From Orobanche coerulescens (taxonomy: Eukaryota > Streptophyta > Magnoliopsida > Lamiales > Orobanchaceae), in NCBI GenBank assembly GCA_033398695.1, contig CM065814.1:106456501-106520500 (forward strand): 64,000 bases of DNA, in the 5' to 3' direction. Below are positions 18,776-30,764 of this stretch, piece after piece; position 1 is the first letter of the stretch, and each line of letters starts with the position of its first letter. Below the pieces are notes generated by a model. It did no database searches and was not told the DNA's origin. It saw only the letters and a program-made list of their open reading frames with translations. The position numbers and the translations under genes were made by a program.

Positions 18776-21203
18776 GTATATTTTATAACACACCCAAGAT
18801 AATACCGAACACATGTATATTTTATATGAAGATAAAATACACAACACTGAATGAAACGGAGTATCCAAATGGAAAACTGCAGTGGAAAAATAAATGACGA
18901 CAACATGAATGACTGAAAGGATTGGGGCCCCCTACTAGTATCATTGGGACTCCTTGCCATCAACGTTCTATTCCCGTGCTTTTGCCTTGCCATGACCTGA
19001 AAACAAAATCCCCCAACGGGGTCAGTTACACAGAACAACAATCCTTAAGAGTTGAATAAACACAATCATATATGCTGTATAAACCACAAGTTCAATCAAA
19101 ATCTCAAACCGTCGAACACATGTGATCAAAAGTGAATCGATCAGATTATAACTCAATCCTGTTGAAAACACACGCAATCAAACATGCTGTATGAATCAAC
19201 TAACGGTACGGCTCAAAGGGTGGCGCCACACTACGCCCAGGATGGATATGTGTCCGTGCACAAGCCACCAACGAGTATCGATCGAATACACATGTGGTCT
19301 TGTACCTAATCAGTCTCACGAAGCAATCGACTCGTGTGCACAGTCCAATGTGAGGCCAACAACCAACACACGACTTAAATGTGCCCGACATGAAAATCCT
19401 ACACATACCAACCGGCACGCCAGTATGACCCGGAATGCCACGAGATAGCAAAGTGACATCGAAATCAATAATGACTCACCGAGATGAAATGATGGTGAAA
19501 TGAATGATAGCTCAATGAAATGATTGGAACCGTCGTTCCTCGCGACTGAAGTGATTAATTGACAATTACAAGTCTCAATACGGTTAATACATTATGAATG
19601 AACTATAATTATGAATGAACAACAATGAAAGGAATGAAAATCCTTTTAACCGAGTAAGAATTAACTTACTCAACGCCGGTGAAGAATGTCCTTCCTCGAA
19701 CAACATCCTACAGTGAGATGTCAGTCGCTCGAACAACCTTGAATGACAATAATTACCAACAACCACTCAATACACGTATCAAGCAACAAAACACAACTAA
19801 CTCAAAAGTCGATACAATGATAATCAAACTCATCGGTGCATTCTAACGAATATGTTGTAAACATCCTTCCCGTTAGTTACAACCAATCCCAAATTATCGA
19901 AACCAACTTCAAAATGATTGATTCAAACCACCCAAACAATATCAATGGCATCAATAATCCAATAGGAATCCACAATACAAGATTACAACAACATCAATCG
20001 GAAAATCCCCAAATTAACCGAAGTCAACCCCAAGGGTTCTTGAAATAATTCCCCAAATAGCCATTAAATCCGAGATATATACCGAATAATCCGTAGGAAT
20101 ACGTGTATACAAGGTAGATAAACCATATCTAAGGCATTCCAACATAATATCGAGCCCACATGAATAGATCGGAAATAAAACACTTGAACTCCGAATTTCT
20201 AGATTCAAGAGGTGATTACCTTGATTATGATGTTTGAAGATGATGAAATGATGATTATTCCAAATTATATGCTTGGAAATGTTGATAGGTGATTCCACCT
20301 CGAAGAAACTCCTCAAGAAGCTCCAAATCGCCCAAAATCGATGAAGAAATGAAAGGGAATGACAAATGACGAAGAAAGGACTGAACTGTCCTATTTATAG
20401 CAGCACCAGTTAGCGTGCGCTAGCTCTTGTGCGTAGCGTGCGCTAACGGGTGTAGTGGGTAGTCCAGTACCCTCTGTTCGCAATGGTAGCATGCGCTACG
20501 TACCTTTTGTAGCGTGCGCTACAACCATGTAATTAGCGTTCGTTAACACCAATGGTTAGCGTGCGCTAAAGAAATATCTGATGCCCAGCACTGGAGTCCA
20601 GAACCTCCTGTTCTCTGATCTGATCTCGGTAGCGTGCGCTACACACAATATTTAGTGTGCGCTACTACACCATTTGCGTACGTTAAAAACCACTCATAGC
20701 GTGCGCTATGAATTAATCTAATTCAGTCTACCCACTGGACTCTGCCTGTCCGAACTTAGCGCGCGCTACACCAAATGTATAACGTGCGCTACTACAACCC
20801 ACTACCACGCGCTACTTACCATTCGTAGCGTGCCCTACCTATAACTCACCTGCAGTCCAGTACCTTATGGACTATCAGCCTGAACAATATTAGCGTGCGT
20901 TAATGCTGAGTGGTAGCGTGCGCTACCTGTACTCAATTAGCGCGCGCTAAAGAGAGTACGTAGCGTGCACTACTCCTCGCACACAGCCCACAACAAATAT
21001 GACAATGATGATACGCTCGGCCCGACTATCCAACCGGGTTGAATGATGAATAAAACTGATACGTGATACCAATATACTCCGAACGGTGAATACAATGAAT
21101 GAAATGAATGACAAATGATTATTAATGAGTGAAAATTACTGAGTGACAATTACTGAATGATAATGACTGAATGATAATGACTGAATTACAACCGGTTATT
21201 ACA
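18776..21203 (-). mobile_element. Family-B gypsy LTR, minus orientation, truncated
   Basis: On the minus strand it starts at 21203 with TGTAATAACCGGTTGTAATT, matching the start of the B LTRs at 46468 and 54127. It runs leftward through the TAGCGTGCGCTA array, a TATA-type ATAAATAG (about 20392-20400), and the later U5 sequence (ATATAAAATATAC, GTATT). The last 100 or so bases of the LTR (to GGTGTTACA) are missing. No internal B region accompanies it. It interrupts the reverse transcriptase of gypsy E. Confidence 0.85.
20404..20975. repeat. TAGCGTGCGCTA dyad array in the family-B LTR
   Basis: About 18 copies of TAGCGTGCGCTA and variants (GCGCGC, GCATGC, GCGTTC cores), spaced roughly 20-40 bp apart, occupy 570 bp just upstream (in LTR orientation) of the TATA box. 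The outer flanking bases usually complete the palindrome (GTAGCG...CGCTAC, TTAGCG...CGCTAA, ATAGCG...CGCTAT). Confidence 0.9.
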
Positions 21204-21770
21204 AATAGTCTCCACCTTTGATGGATCTACTGCGACTCCATCTCCAGATATTATGTGTTCCAAAAACGCTACTTCTCTTAACCAGAATTCACACTTACTT
21301 AATTTGGCATACAACTTATGACTCTTTAGCGTTTCTAGCACCAATCCCAGGTGAGTTTCGTGATCCTGATCCGACTTGGAATATACGAGTATGTTGTCAA
21401 TAAATATCACTACAAATTGATCCAAATATGGTTGGAATAAGCGGTGCATTAAATCCATAAATGCAGCCGACGCGTCGGTCAATCCAAAAGGCATTACCAC
21501 GAATTCATAATGACCATATTGAAAGGCAGTCTTCGTTATGTCATTCTCTTTGATCCTCAATTGGTAATATCCCTGTTGAAGATCAAACTTTGAGTAAACT
21601 GTTACTCCTTGTAGTTGGTCGAATCGCTCGTTGATCCTAGGAAGTGGATACTTGTTCTTAATATTAATGTTGTTAAGTTTTCGGTAATCGATACAAAATC
21701 TTAGTGTGCCATCTTTCTTCTTTATGAATAGAACTGGTGCTCCCCAAGGAGATATGCTCGGTCGGATAAA
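21204..21770 (-). pseudogene. Gypsy E reverse transcriptase, truncated
   Basis: The minus-strand reading has [64 protein letters not shown] and FIDNILVYS. The active-site pair DD is changed to DN (codon 21393-21395). A TGA precedes FIRPS, so it is also cut off from the protease. The sequence continues through [20 protein letters not shown] to VDPSKVETI and is then broken by the B-family LTR. Confidence 0.9.
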
Positions 21771-22424
21771 TCAAATCTCTAGCGATTTCTGCAACTGAAC
21801 CTTCAGTTCTTGCAGTTCCAGTGGGGCCACTCGATACGGCATTCTAGCCACAGGTGCCTTTCCTGGAAAGAGATCAATGCTAAATTCAACTTCCCTATCT
21901 GGAGGTAGGGAAGTAAGTTCCGCGGGAAATACATCAGGGTATTCTGATACTACTGGTACAGCTTTAATCTCCATTTTTCTCTTGGGTTTGTTGATGACAA
22001 AAGCGAAATATCCCGTTGCTCCCTTCGAGATGGCCCTTCTCGCCTTCGTGGCTGATATGACTGGGGCCAAGTTAATTCTATCATTCCCGTGTAGTTCAAC
22101 TACTGGGTGGTCGGGTTTGCAGAATCGAACTATCTTAGAATGGCAGTCGAGTTGCGCATAGTTTTTAGATAGCCAATCCATCCCAAGTATGAGGTCATAC
22201 TCAAGTATGGGAAGAAGAATTAGGTTGGCAGGAAAACAATGACCCTCAACTATTACTTCACAATCCTTAAATACCAAATCCGTTTCTTGGCTCACACCCA
22301 TAGATGTGGATACTTCTAAGCTTACGGGTAGTGATTCCATACAGACATTCAATTTGTGTGCATAATGGGGTGCAACAAAATAATGTGATGATCCTGGATC
22401 TAACATTTTGGGAATGCTATGCAT
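21771..22424 (-). pseudogene. Gypsy E aspartic protease and RT linker
   Basis: This is 217 codons. LDPGSSHYFVAPHYAHKL is the protease active-site segment, with DPGSS in place of the more usual D(S/T)G; DPGAS and DPGSS variants are known in plant gypsy proteases. Then come DLILGMDWLSKNYAQLDCHS and the linker VSEYPDVFPAELTSLPPDRE leading into RT. The upstream side is disturbed by the 5S-derived insertion, so the gag-protease junction is lost. Confidence 0.85.
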
Positions 22425-22439
22425 CCAGCGTCCTCACCT

Positions 22440-22800
22440 TAGACTCAGGAGAACGCAACTGGTCGGGCTTAACACCCCGACCCGCGGCACCCTATTGGTG
22501 CAGCCCCTCATGTCCGCCTGTCGCTTAGTACGGGGCTTTGCGCTGCCACTTAAAATGAATTGATTTGGACAACTCATACCAACAAGATGCATCTTCTTTT
22601 ATGGTATTCATCTCATAGAAACTCCAAAGTTAAGCGTGCTTGGCCTGGAGTAGTTATGGGATGGGTGACCCCCTGGGAAGTTTCCCAGGTGCGCGTGAGT
22701 GAGGACAAAGCGCGTTAGAAAAGACTCGTGTTGGTACAGTGAGGACAGTCTTCATCATTTCAGGGACCAACATAATAATGCATGACCAAAGTGGTTTGAC
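22440..22800 (+). mobile_element. Cassandra-like 5S-rDNA-bearing sequence inserted in gypsy E
   Basis: The block between gag and protease is unlike the rest of E. It contains a stretch very close to plant 5S rRNA. Beyond that are GAGTGAGGACAAAGCGCG and CTCGTGTTGG, and on the other side (opposite strand) GCCGCGGGTCGGGGTGTTAA. These recall the LTR of Cassandra TRIM elements, which are known to carry 5S rDNA. The two ends point in opposite directions, so the copy is rearranged or composite. Borders are approximate. Confidence 0.6.
22570..22695 (+). pseudogene. 5S rRNA-derived sequence
   Basis: AACTCCAAAGTTAAGCGTGC, TTGG...GAGTAGT and GGGATGGGTGACCCCCTGGG followed by AAGT match the 3' two thirds of plant 5S rRNA, including the internal pol III promoter (box A/IE/box C region). 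The 5' third is disturbed (CATACCAACAAGATGCATC). It is not a functional 5S gene; it is 5S homology inside a mobile element. Confidence 0.7.
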
Positions 22801-22837
22801 ATGAGAAATGTACCTTCCACCATGTCTGTTGTGTTAG

Positions 22838-23070
22838 GGGCTTCTTGTCCATCTAAGGCAAAAACTCTTGTTGGTGTCTTCCCCTTGTTACCCTTGCGAT
22901 CATCTTGCTTAGCTGTATTTCGCTGCTGATTTTTGCCTGGTGTCTCCCACTTTGGGCTTCTTGTCCATCTAAGGCAAAAACTCTTGCTGGTGTCTTCCCC
23001 TTGTTACCCTTGCGATCATCTTGCTTAGCTGTATTTCGCTGCTGATTTTTGCCTGGTGTCTCCCACTTTG
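22838..23070. repeat. Two-copy 116-bp tandem duplication in gag of gypsy E
   Basis: GGGCTTCTTGTCCATCTAAG begins at 22838 and again at 22954, and the following 116 bp repeat almost exactly (TTGTTGG versus TTGCTGG). It lies just C-terminal to the zinc knuckles. Because 116 is not a multiple of 3, the second copy is read in another frame. Confidence 0.9.
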
Positions 23071-23416
23071 GGCATTCCCTAGTTTGGTGTTGATTATCTA
23101 CACAACATAAGCATCTCCCTTCCTTCTTCCAACAGTCTTCGGATTTATGTCCCATTTTACTACAGTGGGAACATGGCGGTAGGTTATTCACAGGACTCTT
23201 TCCGGCGTTCTGTCCAGTAGTCTTGCGTTGAAATTTTTGGGTTGGTCTGTATGATTGGTTTGATGCAGATCTCTTGAATTTCCCAGTAGCTCGATCCTTT
23301 GCCTGTCCCAACCGGGTCATTCTGCTTTCGATTCGGCTTGCAGCTTCGACTGATTCTGCCATAGTCGTCACTCTTACTAGCAGCAAGCTCTGTTGTAGAG
23401 CAACCTCAAACCTCAT
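22853..23416 (-). pseudogene. Gypsy E gag, 3' part with zinc knuckles
   Basis: The reading has ARVTTMAESVEAASRIESRM-type helical capsid-end sequence, then a basic Gln/Lys-rich stretch and two knuckles, CSHCSKMGHKSEDC and CLCCVDNQHQTREC, both with intact Cys and His. The end is altered by the 116-bp tandem duplication and the 5S-derived insertion. It is the nucleocapsid part of the retrotransposon Gag. Confidence 0.85.
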
Positions 23417-23419
23417 GTA

Positions 23420-24006
23420 AACTTGTACAATTTATCCTCCTCTGTGCTCACTAGTCCTGGTGCGTACTTGGAGAGTCGATTGAATTGAGACTCGTACTGG
23501 GCTACAGTCATTGCCCCTTACTTAAGATGGAAGAACTCGTCACGTCAAGCTTCACGAGCGGACTGATAGATTTATTGATCACGGAAAGCCTTTACGAAGT
23601 TCTCCCATGTTCGGACAGTAGCTTCCCTTGTCCTCTTCTCATTGGTAACTCTCCACCAGTCGTGAGCCGCCGACTCCAATCAAAAAGTAGCTCGTGTTAA
23701 CTTCTGTTCCTCTGAGTATTGCAGAGTAGCAAAGATACTTTCTATCCGCTCAAGCCAGTGCTCGGCTTTCTGGTCATGAGGTTCACCGAGGAAGGTAGGG
23801 GGATTAAACTGGAGAAACCGTTCTATAATTCGATCATGTGGTACAGGTGTGTTGGGGTTTGGAGCAATATGTTGTTGCAGGAAGGTTACCAATTGGGTGA
23901 TTTCCTGAGCAGTGTTGTTATCTCCTTGGAATGGATTTCCATTTTCTCCGTGTGGCTCTTCATTGTGATCACGTTGGGCATGAGGTCTTCCACGATATTC
24001 AACCAT
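23420..24006 (-). pseudogene. Gypsy E gag, 5' part
   Basis: The likely start is the ATG at about 24004-24006 (MVEYRGRPHAQRDHNEE). The gag core follows: RFLQFNPPTFLGEPHDQKAE, HWLERIESIFATLQYSEEQK. After 23680 the frame is broken, and the remaining gag sequence down to 23420 is recognisable only in shifted frames. The core pattern (PPTF.G..D...A..WL..IE.IF) is standard for plant gypsy gag. Confidence 0.8.
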
Positions 24007-24774
24007 CTATAATTAGTGGTTATTAAAGTGAGTGTCAATTAAAGATTCTCGTATTTGGTTGTTGAGTATCACGAAACATTATCATTATGTAATATTATAT
24101 TCACAGTGTTATGTCATAAAAATTACAGTGCCAGATAAGAAAAGGTAGAATTTTATTGCCAACTATTAGTTATTAACGATCAAGTTGAATTCAACACTTC
24201 GTTTCATACCTACCAAAAACCAAGGTCTAGGTCAGTAACGGACAAGGTTCTAATAGTAAGTAGCATCTGAGAGAGGCATATAAAATAGACAGATATATAT
24301 AGACAATTATTAAGGAGATAAGTCTTAATAATTCAATGCAAATCTTTTGAGTTTTTTTTTGCAAGGTTTAGATTTCGCCCCATTCACATGGGTCGAATAT
24401 TTTGAATAATCCCTTGCAGTAATAGCTTTACGTCTTCCGAGCGAATAACGTAGCAAAGTTGACTACGAGGTACGTAGAAACACAGAACTTTAATAAGTTG
24501 AAATTAGCCATTACTGTTCCAAACGAATAGTATAGCGACTCAATTGATTTTGACAATACTGATTGGTGACGCTCATTCTGGATGAATAGCAAATGGATTG
24601 AGATATATCCTAATGGACGACATGAATTAGACCTTAAGTTAGGTTCTAGAGATTCCTATCTGAAAAGGTCTTGTTGTAGAATAATATTTACTTCGCACTA
24701 GGTGGGGGTTCTAACTAAGTCCGAAGAATCTTATCTTGGAAAAGCTCCATGTAAATGTCCTTCTTACAAAGGGA
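24007..24774 (-). other. Leader of gypsy E
   Basis: This is non-coding sequence between the primer binding site and gag. I see no gene, repeat array or RNA here. Confidence 0.5.
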
Positions 24775-24786
24775 GCTCTGATACCA
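24775..24786 (-). other. Primer binding site of gypsy E
   Basis: The minus strand reads TGGTATCAGAGC four bases from the LTR. This is the exact initiator tRNA-Met-complementary site common in plant LTR elements, and it confirms leftward transcription of E. Confidence 0.9.
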
Positions 24787-24790
24787 CTCC

Positions 24791-27498
24791 TGTCACGCCC
24801 CCACACCGGGGTTGGCCGAGAACACGACAGTTAACATAATAAATAACGTTTGTGATAATACATTCCAGTTAAGCATGCATATGCCAGATTTTAGCCCGGT
24901 GAACTAAGACTGGTTATTCCATCCAAGAGTACAACTGTATTATTACATCAAGTACAAAAGAGTACATCGGAAATCATAATACAGTTTTGACACAGGAAAT
25001 AAAGAAATACTAAACGCAGCATCATGAGTCCTATGTCTTGGTAGTGTCCAAGGTAAGTCTTCACTCCATACCAGCATTTGCCACTTCTTCCTCTTTGTCT
25101 TGTTCATCTAGTGGGGTATTAGAAAAATCAAAGTGGTGTGAGAATAAAGGATTCTCAACGAGCTGGGTTTGGTATTTAATGAGTTTATTATTTAATAAAC
25201 ATAATATATTTCTCCCACTTTTGAAAAATAGTATTATTTAAAAATTGGTGCAAGTTTTCTAGAAGAATATTAAAAATTATGACATGAATGTACAGTCAAT
25301 CTCTGTGGATTGCTGTTGAGTATGAAGAATGTACAGCGTCGAGCGCCCAATGAGTATTTAGCTTCGGGAGGTCGTCTACCTGACTAATCCCGTATCCTCC
25401 TTATAACATCTTTGACCGTTATCAGTGTTTAGCCTTTGACTATCGCCACGACCTTTGGTTTGATAACCGTATCCTTGGGCATTTATCGGACTGTCACTAT
25501 AACATTGGCCTTTGAGCTTAATCGCTCTCACGCTTGGTGACGTGCTGCCTTATCTCTTATCTGGGCTAGATATGTCCTTAGCTTGGGTCTATGCCCGGAC
25601 CATATCATAATTGCGACTATACCCGAAGTCTACGACCCAGTCACCTTAGGATCACTCCGTCCTTCGGCTTCAAGGGAATAGGATACGACAGTAGCTTTGT
25701 CTAGAACCGCAGCCACGCTGCTCGATTCATGACTTAGACTAACCGCCTCTCATGCATATAAATAGAAAAAGAGACTCTAGAGGTACTCATACGGACTCTA
25801 GCGGTGGCTCCCGCCCGAAGGTCGTAGCACTTAGCTCCGCACAACACTCCCGATTTCTATTGAATAACAATTACTGTCATGATTAACGATGATTATGCAT
25901 ATTATAAGATATCAATATGATTATTTGATAGTAAATGGACTTGGATAAACTAGAGGGATTAGTTCAACCGGTTGATGATTAGATTGCTATTGTGCGAGTC
26001 ATAACATAATCTTATAATAAATTCATAAACTAGAATAGTTCGGTACGGAATATTTATATATCCAAAAATTATGTACTTTATTGCGAAAAGTCTGTTATGA
26101 TGTGAGGATTGAAGGTCAAAAGTTGCATGAAAGTTTTACCTTTCGAAAATTTCAATACTGCCCTTCCATCTTTTAAGTACTATCATTATTATTTTTACTA
26201 TAATTGTATGAATTTGGATAATTCGGTACGGATTGATTATACGTCCGAAAATTATGAACTTTATTGCGAAAAGTCAGTTATTATATTTTTACTAAAATAT
26301 TATAAATTTGATTAAGTCGGAACGGTTTGATTGAACGTCCGAAAATTATGAACTTTATGGCGAAAAGTCCGTTTTAATATAAGGTTTTGAGATCAGAAGT
26401 TGTATGGAGGTTTTTCCTTCCATAAATTATAATTCTGCCCTTCCGAAATTAAAGTACTATTATTATTATTATTATTGTTTAGTTTTGTCTTATAACTTTG
26501 ATTAATTCGTTTGGATTCATTTAAACTCCAAAAATTATGAATCCAATTTTGATTTGAAACTTATGACTTGTGCTTTTAGATTACATTCAGTTTTAATATT
26601 TATTCTCTTAGAAATTAAAATTTCACCCATTCATTTTGCCTTAATCCATATTTTAGTATTCTTGTCATATCTTTTTCATTCTTGTCGGATTGACCTCAAA
26701 TTTTCGGGGTAAGCTCTTTATGTTATTACGAGCCCAGAGAGTTCAACTTTTCTGGAAATTTTATTTTCGAAACAGTAAATTTCTATAAATTACAGTTTTG
26801 GCTCTTAATTCTTGAAATTTATATTTTTGCCCCGTATTTCTATTTTAATGAATTCCAATTTAGGTGAAATTTTATAGATAAATTATTTTTACTATATTAA
26901 GACTTACTTTCAGGATATAAGACCAGAATTATGGCTTTTAAGAATTTTACCCCAAAATTCATCTTAATTAAATTATTTTAGTTATTTTTCAAATTTATGT
27001 TCGAATTACGAAATCTTCCAGTGACTAATACCCCTCTTATCATAGTCCAGTATATACTCATATATTCTTGGAATTTTGATCCCCAAAGATTCCATCAATG
27101 AATTATTTGCACATATAATCAAAATATGACAAACTAAAATTCAACAATTACCAAGATCATTACATGCATGGTAATGAATGTCATTTTTAATGAAGTATAG
27201 CTAACTAAAGTCATACTACTTGCATGCACCATATATATTTAACTTGTAATAATTTTGAATAAGAGAAAAGAAAGAAACAATTTTACCCACTTTTGAATTC
27301 TTCAGAGAGATGTTAAAGATGATGGCTTAGACAAGATGACTCCCCCTCCTTGAATATATGTGGTTGATCAAAGAAAGAGTTCAAGGATGATTGGTTTATT
27401 TTTAAGTTTAAAATGAGAGAAAAAAAAAGAAATACACCAAGTTCTAAGGTTGGCTCATTACCTTTCTTTTCTTCCTATCTTCATCTTCTTCTTCTTTC

Positions 27499-27546
<48 letters not shown>

Positions 27547-28190
27547 GCAAATTTTTTTCTATGGTGAGATGGGGAGGAGTTTACAAGGTGGAAGTATTTT
27601 TAATGCATGGGATGGTCAAAGGATACATGGTGAATCACCCCACAAGACTTTGATGTATCACAAGTGTCTCCATCTTCACTTGTATGAAGACACATCAAAT
27701 TTGACTCATACATCACAATTTCTTTATTTTGGCTGGTTTTTAAATATATTATTATATATATATATATATGTTTTTTTTGAATATTTGTTGTAGTTGTATA
27801 TAATTTAATAAATGAAAGTGGTACTAGATGATGGGTTGGGTTATATGTGTCTTTGGGTTTGGTGTAGTGTTTGAGGTGATAGGTGGTTCTTTACTTATAT
27901 GGTGGTCATAAACCCATAATGCCTCTAAGTTTAAATTTTAATAATAAGCACACTAATCAAGTTGGACTATTAAATTAAATAGCCCATTTAGACTTATAGA
28001 TATTATTATTTTTATTTACTAAACTGAAGTAACAAAAATAATTAGGTTGTTGAACTTATAGAATTTATTTAGCTAATGTGACTATGCATAGGGTAAGAAC
28101 TAATTTTATTCGATAATGAAATATTGTAAACTATATTTTATTTATTAAAAATTAATAATCTAATCTACATACAAAATAATGGGTCTCACA
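24791..28190 (-). repeat. 5' LTR of gypsy E (right border inferred)
   Basis: The LTR end next to the primer site is TGTCACGCCCCCACAC (24791). The other end is placed at GGGTCTCACA (28190), whose complement TGTGAGACCC is a common plant LTR start. No second copy is present to prove this. Inside, on the minus strand, a TATA-rich block (about 27750-27770) precedes a (GA)n leader (27502-27542), as expected for an LTR promoter. At about 26040-26360 a phrase around CCGAAAATTATGAACTTTA and GCGAAAAGTC occurs three times. Confidence 0.55.
27502..27542. repeat. (CT)n microsatellite
   Basis: About 20 uninterrupted CT units, in the putative 5' leader of the E LTR (GA repeats on its coding strand). This sequence makes open frames here look leucine/serine-rich, but they are not genes. 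Confidence 0.9.
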
Positions 28191-30060
28191 ATATCCTTAA
28201 ATAGTAAATTAAGTTACAGGAACAAATAATTTTTAAAAAAAAAAATTCCTTTTTACGAGGATCTCCAATGGATCTCCGGCCAACCAGTTCTTCCGGCAGG
28301 GCATCGCCGGTCGCCGGCAGACCTATTTTTTTTTTTGCCAGGCCCGCCAGTGGCTGACCATTTTTTTACGCAAGGCCATCGGCCTGCTTTCCAGTAGGCC
28401 AACGCAGGCGACCGATCATTTTATTTTACGATAGGCCGCAGACCTGCTTTCCGGCAGCCTCCTCCGGCCGCCGACCAATTTTTTCTCTTTTGGAACCAAC
28501 ATATTTTTCTTATAGCAAGTAATCTGGTAATTTAATTATTTTAATTCAATTATATCACCGGTATCGTGCCATTATGGAGCGGGTAATCTCGAGTCTATAA
28601 TATATCACCTTCATTCTCCTTCCTTTTTTTGTTGAATTTAGTAATAATAAAAATATAAAAAATTCAACAACAATAGGTTTTAAAAATATTCCTAGAATAT
28701 TAAATTAAATTAAAGGACCAATTAATCTTTAAAAAAAGTTCATTTTTGACGGGGATCTCTGATGGACCTCCGATCACAGCTTTTCTGGGCAGGCCTCGTT
28801 TGGCCGCCGGCAGACTCTCACGGCGGCGCGTCTACCAATGAGCCGCTTTTTTCGCAGACTCGGCTTGCTTCATTGGCCACCGCCGGCATCCGGCGGACTT
28901 CCAGCGACCAGGCTTTTTTTGTATATATTCTTTTACACCAGCTCGACGACCTGCTTTTCGGCGGGTCGCCGTCGGTCGCCGGCGGACCTCCGACTGCCGA
29001 TCAATTTTTTTTCGCTAGGCCTGGCATGCTTTCCGGTCCGATAGGTCACCGCCTTCAGCCGACGGACCTCCAGCATCAATCCTTTTTTCTTTTAAACGCC
29101 AGGCCGCCGGTGGCCGGCGGATCTCCCACGGCTGGCCATTTTTTTAATGCTAGACCGTCGACCAGCTTTCTGCGGGCCACCGGTGACCGGCCATTTTTTT
29201 AATGTCACGCCACCGGCCTGCTTTCCAGCATTCCACCGCCGGCGGCCGACAAACTTTTTTTTTTTAATTTTTTAACGCCAGGCCACCGGCGACCGACGGA
29301 CCTCCAGCGGTCGATAGTTATTTTTTTAACGCCATGCAACCGGCCTTCTTTCGGCGGGCTACTGCCATCTCCCGAACATTTTCTTTCTTTCCTTTTTCCT
29401 TTTTTTTTATGCAAAGCCACAGAACTACTTTTCGGCGGGTCACCGTCGGCAGCCGGCCAATCTTTTCAATACAATCTATAAGACTATTTTTAAGGATAGG
29501 CTCGTCGGCCTGTAGACCAATTTTTCCGGCAGGACTTGGCAGACCTTCGACAGTCGACCATTTTATTTTTCACGCCAGGCCTAAAAATTTGCTTTCCGGT
29601 GGGCGACCCCAGGCAGTCAACCAGCTTTTAATTTTTTTTTGGGGAGCTTTTTGTGCCAGTTCCGCCGGCTGCTTTCCGGTGGCTAGTCAATTATTTTCTT
29701 TTACGCCTGGATCGCCGGCAGAGCTCCGGCGGTCAACTATTTTTTTTCTCAAGATCAGGCCTGCCCCCTGCTTTCAAGCGGGCCACTGTCGGCGACTGGC
29801 AGATTTTAATTTTATTTTATTATTATTACTATTTTTTTATGACAGTCCCGCCGACCTACATTTCGGCAAGGCCGCCGTCGATAGACCTCCGATGGCAGCC
29901 AATTTACTTTTTTTTTTCTCTTAACGGCCGGTTTGCCAACCTGTTTTTGGGCAGTCGGCCCTTTTTTTGCCTGCCGACATGCTTTTCGGCGATCTGTCGA
30001 TTTTTTTTCCTTTGTTTTCCTGACAGGTCTGTCGGCCGCCGCATAAATTTAGGAACCAAT
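28191..30060. repeat. GC-rich minisatellite with duplicated flanks
   Basis: About 14 degenerate units recur at 28385, 28445, 28866, 28949, 29026, 29161, 29216, 29341, 29425, 29590, 29667, 29766, 29850 and 29980. Each is marked by CCTGCTTTCCGGCGGG, then a CCGCCGGCGG-type block, then CCGACC, then a run of T and ACGCCAGGCC. Two blocks (28250-28490 and 28750-30050) have homologous AT-rich left flanks (28195 and 28700) and right flanks (28494 and 30050: CCAAYATATTTTTCT and AATCTGGTAAT). This means a larger unit was duplicated and its inner array expanded differently. The long open frames across it are repeat translations, not supported genes. Confidence 0.75.
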
Positions 30061-30312
30061 ATATTTTTCTAGCAAAGTAATCTGGTAATGTAATTATTTT
30101 AATCCAACTATGACACTGTCACTGTGCTATTACGGCATGGGTTATCTCTGTACGTTAGATAAAGCCTTTTTCTTTAATTGACTATTACTGCATTGTTCTT
30201 TTAGGTAATTATCCCCCCATTATCTATCAAGTTTTAGAAATAATTATTAAAAATATATATTTTATTGCGGATACTTGGATACTCAATAATTTAAAATGGG
30301 TGATTGTACATC
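30061..30312. other. Right flank of the minisatellite, no gene seen
   Basis: AT-rich sequence homologous in its first 100 bp to 28494-28600. Nothing else is recognised before the hAT element. Confidence 0.5.
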
Positions 30313-30764
30313 ATCACGAGTAGGGGTGCCCCTAGAACCCGGACCCGACGGGTCGACCCGCCGACCCGGACCTGGTCAACCCGTCGGACACGCCGACCCG
30401 GACTCATGGTATACACGGGTGGGGTCCGGGTCTTACCTTTCTCGACCCGTCCACCCACCGGGTCCGGCCCGAATGACCCGACGGAGAATAGAAAAATTGA
30501 AATTCTGTCCGTTGGCCCGGCGGGTCGGACCCGGACCCAGCGGGTCCAACGCACAGAATTTTCATATTTAAAAAAAAATCAAAAATTCTATCTATAAATA
30601 CTCCCCCAACCCATCTCATTTTTTCACACCTTTATTCTAATCTATCTCTCAAACTCTTATTGCTAATTGCTATACTATTAAATCTCTCTCGTTTCACCAG
30701 CATTTAATCATTATGTCGAGTTCTAACAAGTGAATGGTATTGCTACGTCCCCAAAAAATTCAAA

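Larger units (their letters stand above)
21204..28190 (-). mobile_element. Ty3/gypsy retrotransposon E, 3' half missing
   Basis: On the minus strand, reading from the right, come an LTR (24791 to about 28190), a primer binding site (24775-24786), a leader, gag with two zinc knuckles, protease and about half of reverse transcriptase. The body then stops at the family-B LTR (21203), so RNase H, integrase and the left LTR are absent. A 5S-derived sequence is inserted between gag and protease. The gag and pol sequences differ from A, B and C, so it is a separate family. It is non-functional. Confidence 0.85.

Noticed and set aside
22570..22695. A functional 5S rRNA gene
   Set aside because: Only the 3' two thirds match well, the 5' third is disturbed, and the flanks look like a mobile element rather than a 5S array.
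27413..27793. A signal-peptide-like protein with a (SL)n core
   Set aside because: The hydrophobic Ser-Leu run is the translation of the (CT)n microsatellite in the LTR leader.
28762..29202. Protein-coding genes in the 28.7-30.1 kb open frames
   Set aside because: The frames follow the period of the GC-rich repeat and T-runs, several overlap in different frames, and no domain or splice structure is seen.
30296..30597. Genes at the left end of the hAT element on both strands
   Set aside because: They are translations of GACCCG/CGGGTC subterminal repeats overlapping the TIR.
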